64,000 nt of DNA from Nematostella vectensis (lineage: Eukaryota; Cnidaria; Anthozoa; Actiniaria; Edwardsiidae): assembly GCF_932526225.1 (NCBI RefSeq), contig NC_064036.1, positions 3,039,501 to 3,103,500 of the forward strand, read 5' to 3'. Positions 55,505 through 64,000 of the stretch are shown here, piece after piece. Every line of letters starts with the position of its first letter. Positions within the stretch are counted from its first letter, which is position 1. The position numbers were made by a program, and so were the translations under genes. Below the pieces are notes generated by a model. The model saw only the letters and a program-made list of their open reading frames with translations, made no database searches and was not told the DNA's origin.

Positions 55505-57544
55505 ATGGCGGAAGAGAAGCGACTTCGCGAAGGAGACGGCTTTTATCGTCAACTTAACGAGACAAATTTGGGTGAACTGTTGTGGGGAGGCATTCAAAAA
55601 AGAAAAAAGACACGTAGGAATGGGGATCCAACATTTTATACCGTTGAAAGAGTTGTTTCACGGCAAATAAACAATGGAAAGGTAAGTTACCGGATAATTT
55701 TACCTTGCTTCTATTATAATAGTTCAGGTTCCACGCTTAACAATGTATTCCGAACCTTCAATTTACTTGATTACCTGACTACGATTATTTTCTGGTAGTT
55801 AAACGTTTTGGTTTAGCCCACTTAGATGTTGTAAATAGGCTGTAAAGAGTACCGAGATAGGTCTAGTGCATATGAACTTGTTATTCTATTTATTTATTTA
55901 TTTATATATTGTAATCCGCAAAGCGTGAGCATGAGGCGGATATATAAAATTACAATAACAAAAGGAAATGAAATAAATGTAAAAGGAAAAAGAATACAAA
56001 ATAAAGTAATAATGTAACACTACTGTCTCTTCATTTTAACATTATATGCAAAATTCACTGGATAACAGCTCCTTAAATTTAGCAAGAGTTGGTGCCTCTA
56101 TTATGTTATTTGGCAGTAAGTTCCACTCTTTAAGCGAGCGGGTTAAAAAGCTAAATTTAGAAGTATTTGTGTTCGAAGGCAGGTTTATGAACCTCTTGGG
56201 GTGAGAGGAGCGAGTAGATTGCTTGCGAGTTTGTAGGAGATCTTTGGGAATATTTATGTTTACAAGGCCATACACCATTTTGTAGAACATAGTAAGTCTC
56301 GCCATCTTCCTTCGTAGCTGGAGGGAGGGCCATTTGAGTTCTTTTAGTAAGCCTGTCACAGTCCCTGGTTCATAAACGTAGCAGTTCTTTGCGAATCTTG
56401 CCGCTCTCCTTTGTACGCTCTCTAGGTCCTTTATTTGCTTCTGGACATGTGGATCCCACACACTAGAAGCAAATTCCACACGTGGGCGCACGAGGGTAGT
56501 GTACGCTCTTTCTCGAACAAAATCAGGGCAAGCCCCAAGATTTCTCCTTATAAAACCGAGTGATTTGTTAGCCTTTCCAACAATATTAGTGACATGAGTG
56601 TTCCAGTTCAGATTTGAGGACAACTCTACACCCAAGTATGGGTGGCTCTGAACAGCTTTTAATGGAGTCCCACCCAGCGTGTAATTATAAACAATGGGAG
56701 ACTTGGATCTATGTATTCTGATAATATTACACTTGTCGGCGTTGAATGACATTTGCCATGTTTTAGACCATTTAAAAAGGAGATCAAGGTCTTTCTGAAT
56801 AACTGCTGCACTCTGTGGGCCTTCGATTAGGCCATATAAGATGGTGTCATCCGCAAAAAGTCTAATACGTGAAGTAATCCCTGAGTTCAAGTATGACCAA
56901 AGAACATTAAATTGTCCTATTGTAGACACAATATCTCTTAAAGTGGACAGGATAAAGCGCCTATGAGAGTTCTTGGGTGGACGAAGATGATCTGAGTGCT
57001 GATCTTGTTAGGCATGTATTTTACAAAATTGCATCAGAAAGGATTCCCCTTTCTTTAGTGTCAGCGAAGCCTTTCGAGTTAGAAAAACGAGCAAGTCTTA
57101 AATCTTTTTTTGTTTTGTTTCCACCTTAGGAATTTTGACAGCCCACAAGTGGAGACTTCACGCCTTCAAGTCAATTTAGATCGGTTGAGAGAGGCGATGG
57201 AGGCAAAGCTTAAGAGAAGAACTAGGGTGCCTGTTTTAATAGAATTTCATCATGATTGCTTTCGATATTGTTTTAGTGGCAAGGGTATAAAATCAAGGGA
57301 TGGGAAACATATTTTGCTTAGCAGCAATGATTTTAGGGTTTGTAATTTTCCAAGGGAGTGGGACGTATATCTAGATAAGAATGGGGATGGGGTTAAAATT
57401 TCGTATCCTGTCAAAATGAAAACCTTTTTAAGCAAATCTATTAAGTGCTATAAAGTAGTTGATAATTCTGTTGTAGAAGATAAACAAAGAATGTATACTG
57501 AGAAAATTACATTTGATTTTATTAGAGAACCTTTTACAATTTAA
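55505..57544 (+). pseudogene. Uncharacterised gene, probably broken by a LINE
   Basis: Exon 1 is fairly clear: ATG at 55505 (CAAAATGGCG), 59 codons (MAEEKRLREGDGFYRQLNET ...), ending AAG|GTAAGT at 55681. A terminal exon at 57130-57544 follows a strong acceptor (TTTGTTTCCACCTTAG) in phase 2 and codes ~138 lysine-rich residues (RLQVNLDRLREAMEAKLKRR ... VLIEFHHDCFRYCFSGKG) to TAA. Between them, 56951-57129 carries an open stretch (YESSWVDEDDLSADLVRHVF YK...) that cannot be joined to exon 1 without a one-base shift. The LINE fragment ends right next to it. No family is recognised. It could be a dying host gene or an accessory gene of the neighbouring transposon. Confidence 0.35.
55887..56940 (-). 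mobile_element. 5'-truncated non-LTR retrotransposon (LINE) fragment
   Basis: The minus-strand frame 56042-56929 (~295 codons) encodes the second half of a reverse transcriptase. It starts just before the catalytic motif RLFADDTILYG, then has MSFNADKCNIIRI, HPYLGVELSSNLNWNTHV, LGFIRRNLGACP, RPRVEFASSVWDPH and SVQRRAARFAKNCY, all typical of Jockey/CR1/L2-type elements. The fragment is uninterrupted to its stop, then has a short 3' UTR and a (TAAA)n-type tail (plus strand TATT repeats at 55887-55906). The N-terminal fingers/palm and endonuclease are missing. Confidence 0.92.
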
Positions 57545-57695
57545 ATATATACATGTAGAATAATAATGATAATATGTATATTTATATAGTGCCATATCAC
57601 AATTACCTTCTGGCACTTTTAAAAGTATGATATTCTATTTACATATATAATTTACATTCTAGATATAGACTACTTTAATTACATACAGTAGATGA

Positions 57696-60190
57696 CTATT
57701 CTCTTTGAGAATTTAGGAAAATCTCTACTAATTCAGCTTTACTTTTTTTGCTTAAGCCTTTTAAACCTCTGGCTTTTAAGTGTTCCCTCAACTGTTTGAC
57801 AGTCATTGATTTGGGGTCTACTTGTTCAGGCTGGTCTACTTAGCGTTCCCCAACGGAAGTGTCTGCTGAAGTTGAGGGTTCCATGCCAGGGGTCTCAGTA
57901 TTAGTTTTTCTCCTTTTTTGTCTGGTAGTTTTTATTTCTTCATTCCAGTAAGTACTTTTTTTTTCATATTTTCTCTTCTCTCTCTCCTTGTGTTTGAGTT
58001 TCCATTGTCTAAATTCTTGTTTAAGAATGTCCCCCACAGAATCCCATTTATTAGATTTGTGGAGGACAGATCTAGCTACATCGTTATTTTTTTTCAACCC
58101 CTTGTCCAGTAAATATTTTAATACATTTGTATTTTTCAACAAAAAAGGGAACATGGGCAAAAAGAATGTGCATGTAAGGAGTAACACGAGCCCTCTCGTA
58201 ACCTTCTGACACAGTTCTGCATGAGCAAAACAAATCAATCCATTCCTTAACTTGGTCAGCAATTATTTCTGGCAAAATGTTAAGCTCCATGTTAGTAATT
58301 TGTATGTAAATATTATTAAAATCTCTCCACAGTTGAGTTACCTTATCCCTGCTGTCAGGGGTTAGCAAATCATGCAGTTTATCAGGCAATTGACTGAGAA
58401 GTGTTTTTTTGTTTGATCCTGTTAAACTTGTGAAATCATATTTACCACTTGATGACTTATCAGCATTTAGCTGTTCCCAAACATCGAAAGAAATTCCCAA
58501 AGACTATATGGTGGAAACTAGCTTTTTGAGATGGATACCTTTTCCCTCCCCTCTTTTTTTTTCAAAGTCATCCTTTTTATCTCTGTCAATTGCCTGATAG
58601 ACAAGATTTTTAGTTAGTACATCTGTTACTCGCAGCATCAAGTGTAATTCGTCAACAATCACATGATCAAGCTCAATATTAAGGCTCTGCTCCACAACAT
58701 TAATTATCTGTTGATTTCTTACATAGCTCTTTAATTTCCTTGACGAATCTTGACATTGGAGATTTATTAAAGGAATGAAAATCATTATCAATTTTCCAGC
58801 GATCATCCTTATGAATTTTACACCAAGCACATGCATAGTTAGCAGTTGCACCTTTAATACCAAGCATTAGTAACACAAATTTATAATCACCACCAAGAAA
58901 AAACTCCAAGTTAATTGTTTTATCATTGACTGTTAACTTACCAGAAGCAATGAAGTTGTTAACTGTTAATCAAAAGTGACACTAAAGGCTTCCTTTAAGG
59001 TGGTGTATGATTCGGAAGCATTAACAGCTGCAATGTTTCTGTTACCTTTAGCAGACATTAGGTGAGCTCCTGTTTGTAAAATAGAGAAAGTTAGAAAAAT
59101 AAAATTGGAATTTCTTGTCATCCTTGCTCCATGTCCATTAGTTTTTACCTTAAGTGTCTCATTAGCATAATCAAAATAAGGATTATTGTCAAGAAAGTCA
59201 GCTGCATAAATGGTTAGAAGCTCAGCAAATGAACATTTTGAGCCAAGTTGATTATTAGGGAGGTCTTCAATGTGACAGAGATCATTGTAGTTATCTCTAC
59301 ACTGTTTGATTAGATAAGATTTTGGCAGACCATTCGAAATCGTTGAGAGCTCATGGTAAAAATTATCCCCAACACAATATTTGTCTAAGAGGAATAAAAC
59401 CTCCTGTACTTGCCCCTTTTCATCATCACTAAGTCTATCATACTGAATGGTTCCTTGGCCATCTTCAGATTCAATTGATGTTGAAGCAGCACTCAGTTGA
59501 TGGACCTGCCCAGATTCAGTTTCAGTGACACTTGCCGAAGTTACTTCAATACCAAAGGCTTTGGCAAACCATAGGGCAAGATTTGCTCTGCTAAGAAATT
59601 CTTTTAGAGTCCTCTGCTTGTTTTTAGCTTCATGCAGTGACTTCCCTTGGTATTGAAGATTCTGAGACCTCTCAAGCTGATCAATATAACTGGCAAGCTC
59701 TTTGTTTGTTTTTGAGAGGTCTTGTATAATGTTGTCCTTCCTCTTGGACTCCATGAGCACACTCTGCATTTCCTTGTAAAGTTCTGAGGATCTTGCTTCC
59801 AGATTATGGCATCTAGCTTTCCAGTTGACAATTTCATCCTGGAGTTTTTTTACAGGTTCTGTATGGCCTTGAAAGACATGGAACTTCTTTGAAAGTTCAT
59901 CTAATCTCATTCTTGCCATGCTTCTAGATGCCCTGTACTTCTGTACAATTATTGCACAGTTTTTTCGTAAACTGTCATTTATTTCTCTTCTAACATTGCC
60001 GTCAGAGGAAAAACAGAAGCAACATTCAGGCAGAGAATGTTCTAAAAGTGCCACAAATGGGTATTTGAGGAGTAATTTGCTTTTTTCTTCCTCACTTCCG
60101 GTAGAATTTTCAACTTGGCGAAAAAAACTTTGTACACGCTCATGCCAGATTTTAAACAGAGATAGGGTATATCCAAGGCGAAAATAACCT
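57696..60190 (-). pseudogene. Decayed D(2)H-class DDE transposase gene with SAP-like C-terminus
   Basis: Intronless and spread over shifting minus-strand frames. 60190-58966: coiled-coil region (MARMRLDELSKKFHVFQGH ..., ~aa 70-150), then NGHGARMTRNSNFIFLTFSI, the strand that should carry the first catalytic Asp. 58909-58700: FFLGGDYKFVLLMLGIKG then NYACAWCKIHK (second Asp plus a CxxC pair). 58863-58504: VDELHLMLRV, the D-x-x-H motif. 58500-58084: helical part ending MHILFAHVPFFVEKY and QGVEK (final Glu). 58100-57840: basic tail. 57840-57696: SAP-like MTVKQLREHLKARGLKGLSK. Lesions: a frameshift near 58962, a second frameshift near 58720, TAG at 58504-58506, an A-run frameshift near 58095, TAA at 57840-57842. 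The first motif reads GHG where GDG would be expected. The segments resemble the RAG1/Transib catalytic core in order; the superfamily is not resolved. Confidence 0.8.
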
Positions 60191-61640
60191 TTCTAGCAGA
60201 GGATTTTGCAGCGTATGATAAATTGGCTCGCTTATTTTGATATTTCGTAGCTCTTGAGCTTGAATTTTACCGAAAAGGTCCGACATTGCGTAAGTAATCT
60301 AGATATCCTTTCTAGGTTTGGAATACTTAATAACCTGAAAATAGAACAAAGGCTAGGTCACAAAGCATTAAACAGTTTGCACTGTGGGAACAAGATGGCC
60401 GAACATAAACAGCCTTTGCTTCTACCGAAAATATGGCTTGATTCTTGCCGAAATGGACCTCGGAGTGTTATTGTTCTTCTCTATATGGACTCAACAAATA
60501 TTGAACATTTTCAGACTCATTTGCGAACAAGATTTTAATCAAGTATGGAGGAATTATTTTGACTTTTAGCGAGTACTATATCTTCGTGTTCGAACTCGAC
60601 GTTTGCAAATGGAGGAGGATGTACTATCGAGCGAGAGGAACGGCCTGTGTATTGCGACTCGAGCACATTTTAGAGGCAAGCATGGCGGAAATAAGTAAAT
60701 AAAGGTATCGGCGTTTGAAGGGGAATGCGAACAGTTTATTTTCATCGAAATCGTGTGTAATTTCTACCATATACCAATGAAGTTGTATTGTTGATAGTCT
60801 GCCGTTTGCAACCGTAAAAGGTTTAACGGCTTTCTCAATAAAACCGAGTAAAGTATACTAGCGTTTGTATTCTCATACAGTTCTCTATATGTAAGGTGAT
60901 CGCAGAAATATATTTAAAGTCCAACAAGGAAAGCAGCGCGCATGCTCGGCCATGCTGTATAGAATTTCTGCTAATGGGTCAGGTACAAGGCGCACAGAGC
61001 GCATGCGCGCCTTCCACCTGCGAAACGTGAATGACCTGTGACCATGGTATAGTAGATCTAATGTTTTTAAGGTTGATAATTAAGCTTTGTTAAAAGTGTC
61101 CATTGTTTCTTCAGCAAGAGGAAGTTGACTATGAAACGAATTAACACCCGGTAAAGCTAAAAGTTTCGAAGTGCTCCTTTTCTTTAATCATAATTTTTCC
61201 GAGCTTTTTGTAAAATAGAGATATTTGATACAATCACAATAGATATTTAACTGTTCAATCAAAAGGTTCTTAAAAGAATTTGATGGTCGATGTAGTAGTC
61301 GGCTGATTATTTCAAAGTATTATTCGCCTTTTATGGAGTAGCAAAAGCTTGTTTGCAATATGGCTGGTCAATAGTCCATAATCTTCTAGGAGGGATGTAA
61401 TTTTATTGCTTCTTTAGCATGTATTTCTTTAAACATCGTGTAAAGATTTGTCTCAAGTAGGAACTAGGGTCTATATGGAAAAAGGCCGAGAGGATAGGGG
61501 GGTGGTGTGGGGCAAGGGCTGATTCCGGGTCTAAAGAATCCAGTGAGGTGGAGGGGTGGTGGCTATGTGTTATCATGTCAGAAATACCACGTTGTATTGT
61601 ATAATCTATATGTCGGGGACAAAAAGTGTAAAAGGATGTT
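60191..61640. other. Intergenic, no convincing gene
   Basis: Contains the sequence upstream of the transposase relic and the 3' flank of the Kazal gene. Open frames (60254-60538 and others) lack domain or splice support. I searched for terminal inverted repeats pairing this side with ~57.5 kb and saw none. Confidence 0.5.
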
Positions 61641-61654
61641 TTGTAATGAATGAT

Positions 61655-61660
61655 TTTATT
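61655..61660 (-). terminator. Poly(A) signal of the Kazal-repeat gene
   Basis: TTTATT on the plus strand (AATAAA on the coding strand), ~155 bp after the proposed stop codon at 61816-61818. Confidence 0.55.
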
Positions 61661-61815
61661 AGAATAGTCTTTCTATAGTTATATAAATATTTTTCGATAA
61701 ATAAATAATACATCTATTTGCATCTATTTCCCTCTATTAGATCTGGCCATATGTAAAATCCGTTTTTCGTTCTGAAAATATTACATTGGCAGTGAACTGG
61801 TCGAGTCAAGAACAT

Positions 61816-63954
61816 CTATGACCCTGAAAAGTAAATTGCATAAATCAGTATGATTACTCAAAGCTACAGGTTTTTTTTTTTTTTACAGTTTATAGTGTAG
61901 CAAAATACATGCTACGAGTAAACAGTCTTGAGGTGTCAAATAGACATGAACTAGAATTGGATAATTTTTGTAATGCATATATTTATCGTTTCATTTGATT
62001 TCCGAATGCGAGGCTTACCGATGATGAGAGAGGTGACCTCGACGGGGTCGTAACCGTTCGGTGTGTGCAGCTCCTTGGTGCAGATCTTGGTGCTGTTAGT
62101 TGTGATGTACTGCGGAGCAATAGCGAAAGTCTTGAGGATTGGTGGCGTATACTTAGCGATGATTGGAAATCAAGTAGTTTATTTTTGGGTTCAGGGCACT
62201 AGGGGGTGAAAGTGTGATAATGTGCCAAAGACGAACTTATTTTACACCTAACGATAGGTGTTAGGTACTATAATAATCTTTTTTTTGCGCAAGTAGTCTG
62301 CGCAGAGTTGTGTTTCCTGTGTTCCAGGTGACGGTGGTAGCTCTATATCTGGATGATATCAAACGAACTATAACAAGATTTATGGGATCTTTTGCGTAAT
62401 GGCTCACCTCTACCCAAGATGCAATGCTGTTATACTCCGGGATCACGCCTTGTGACGTGCTGTGCCCTGACGTCACTATCATTGTGGGCGGGGACGTGTA
62501 GTTTCCGTTTAAAGCCATCACCTACAAACAGCAGCGAAGTTTAACACAATAATTTGTCATTGATTTGAAGATTCTCTTGTTCAGCAAAATGAACTAAGTT
62601 ATTTATATTTTGGCGATAGCGAACTACAGACGAATGACTTTTATATATTCTTTTTTTTTAAAGTACCTGACAGAATGCGTTATTGTCGGCAGCAAGGGGA
62701 AGACCCAGATTTGGGAATGCGAGGGTCCTCTTTTCAGCCAGGAAGGTAGATGGTAACGTCTCGTATGCCATCCAGTTCTATGGACGAGAAAATGTCAGGA
62801 CTAAAAGACTAAAAGTAATTCTTTCGATCAGTTTATGTATTTATTTTTAACACCCAAGTATTTAAATTTCGATATAAACTCAGTAATAGTTTAAGTTTAG
62901 GCCAAACGTCATGTTTCTAGGATGCAAATAAACCAGGTCGATTACATGTTTATCTAAAACCTTGTCCTTTTATGTACTATTGTTTGAAGTGTTCTAGCTC
63001 GACATACCACGCTAATGCTGCTGTGCAGACCGTCGAAGTTTTGCATTTCTCGCAGACAGATACGGAAAGACGAGGTGGTGACGTCCTCAACCCACGTGGT
63101 CGCTGCATCGTGTTTCTGACCAATCACCGCGTGCTGGGCTGACGTAATGATGTATGGCTTGCTCGAGAACTTGCCCTGAAAACCACAAGGTACCGAGTGT
63201 TATATCTACCTTTTGAATGCAATAGATTTTTAGTCAGTTGCTTAAATCTATTGCGTTACTTACGGAAGGTAGCGTGACAGACTTGCAGTACGTCCCATCC
63301 CACCAGTTCTCCATGCTCTCCTCGCCCGCCACAGCCCCTGCGGGGGATCCTTGGTACGCGATGTAGTCGATATAAGTGTTGCCTCCGTCCGGCGTGGCCC
63401 GGTCCGTGCGTCCGGCTTTTAGTGCGCACACAGTGAAGTTGGTAAGTCCGACGTTCTCTGCCCAGACGACGGCAGCGTCGTGTATGTAAGGCGAGCTGGG
63501 CGCGTGCGAGTAATAGTTGATGCTGGCCTGCACGTGCACGTGGTAGTGCGGTAGGAATGTGGGGGCGGCGTAGGGCACGGTGTTGCACTGTACGTCTGTA
63601 GTATCCAGGGTGAGAAGAACGCGGCCACGGTGCAAAATGAAAGCTGAAGAAAACATAACTCAATGAGTATACCAAATGGTTGCAGCTTCCATCAAGGCTA
63701 CACTGGGCTGAGTTGAGGAGGATCGTCATACTTACGGAAGCAAGGTCCCATGTGACGGATACCAATGGTCTGTGTCTGGTCGCACATGGCTTTCTGGTGG
63801 GTGCACTCGTTGGTGTACGTGACGTTGTCTTCTCCACATCTCTGGTTCTCATATGTTGCACAGTTGTGCGGGCAGATGCAGCGAGCATCCTTGGGCCCGA
63901 ATGCCTGGCATACGGCAAAGAAATCGCACGTGACCTCGATACAAGGATCAAGGT
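61816..63954 (-). CDS. Follistatin/Kazal protein with three repeated H-lectin-like modules, 3' seven exons
   Basis: Complement of join(61816-61823, 62019-62109, 62408-62521, 62667-62777, 63008-63175, 63264-63643, 63736-63954). 1091 nt starting in phase 1, 363 residues in the window, phases agree; upstream exons lie beyond the window. Exon 63736-63954 is a follistatin-type Cys pair plus Kazal domain: CDFFAVCQAFGPKDARCICP, NQRCGEDNVTYTNECTHQKA MC, HMGPCF. Then come three ~95-residue modules sharing 'P-x-I-x-x-S-x-x-H ... HDAA-x-x-W-x-E-x-V-T-x-x-x-F-x-(I/V)-C-x-x-E ... V-x-x-(W/Y)-x-A': YIHDAAVVWAENVGLTNFTV, KHDAATTWVEDVTTSSFRIC and YNSIASWVEYITTNSTKICT. I infer an H-type-lectin-like beta fold; this is moderate. 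The last coding exon is only 8 nt (GGTCATAG) and is the weakest call. Probably secreted. Confidence 0.83.
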
Positions 63955-64000
63955 CTAAAAAGACAAGTTGTTATTAGTTATGCATTAGAATAACTGGCTC

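Noticed and set aside
57918-58209. Plus-strand Phe-rich frames over the transposase relic
   Set aside because: Antisense shadow of the lysine-rich transposase tail.
63256-63951. 231-codon minus-strand Arg-rich frame
   Set aside because: Wrong frame across two true exons and their intron of the Kazal-repeat gene.

Overview
This is nuclear DNA of an early-branching animal, most likely an anthozoan cnidarian such as the sea anemone Nematostella. That is an inference from content, not a database match. The genes are split by short GT-AG introns. The protein families are metazoan: a secreted mosaic with F-type lectin, EGF, CCP, HYR and Ig modules, a Gal-3-O-sulfotransferase, NXPE and UBIAD1-type proteins, and Kazal modules. 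Introns and spacers carry many minisatellites, MITE-like elements, a LINE fragment and a transposase relic. I see no bacterial operon, CRISPR array or convincing tRNA.

Layout: (1) 410-21713 (+), the 3' 28 coding exons of a large secreted multi-lectin/EGF/CCP/HYR/Ig protein whose 5' end lies outside the window. (2) 26859-27755 (+), an intronless secreted protein, and (3) 33477-35100 (-), a two-exon paralogue facing it; both have a CCDC3/NTR-like cysteine module and a hydrophobic tail. They are separated by two large minisatellites (30195-30838 and 31362-33010). (4) 36312-38142 (-), a UBIAD1-like UbiA prenyltransferase. (5) 39047-44919 (+), a type II Golgi galactose-3-O-sulfotransferase. (6) 46430-47657 (+), a small single-pass membrane protein. 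(7) 49213-54992 (-), an eight-exon NXPE/PC-esterase family type II protein with its SGNH-type catalytic motifs intact. (8) 55505-57544 (+), a poorly resolved gene broken by a LINE fragment. (9) 57696-60190 (-), a decayed D(2)H-class DDE transposase with a C-terminal SAP-like motif. (10) 61816-63954 (-), the 3' part of a Kazal protein with three repeated beta-type modules.

No operon-like logic is expected here. Several products share a secretory/glycan theme (lectin mosaic, sulfotransferase, NXPE, Kazal/lectin-like protein), which may be chance.

The most unusual signal is that tandem arrays repeatedly sit on exon-intron boundaries and copy the splice site itself, with the adjoining exon bases. 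I count thirteen cases in three genes: arrays that repeat the acceptor (1-409, 2886-3113, 4720-4880, 10810-10905, 13660-15116, 40785-41315) and arrays that repeat the donor (7617-8815, 9160-9880, 11380-11480, 16010-16090, 20000-20500, 43785-44105, 46620-47255). Real and decoy splice sites therefore lie side by side. Exon calls were made by hand from splice consensus, phase and domain homology; for the main genes all phases join without conflict.
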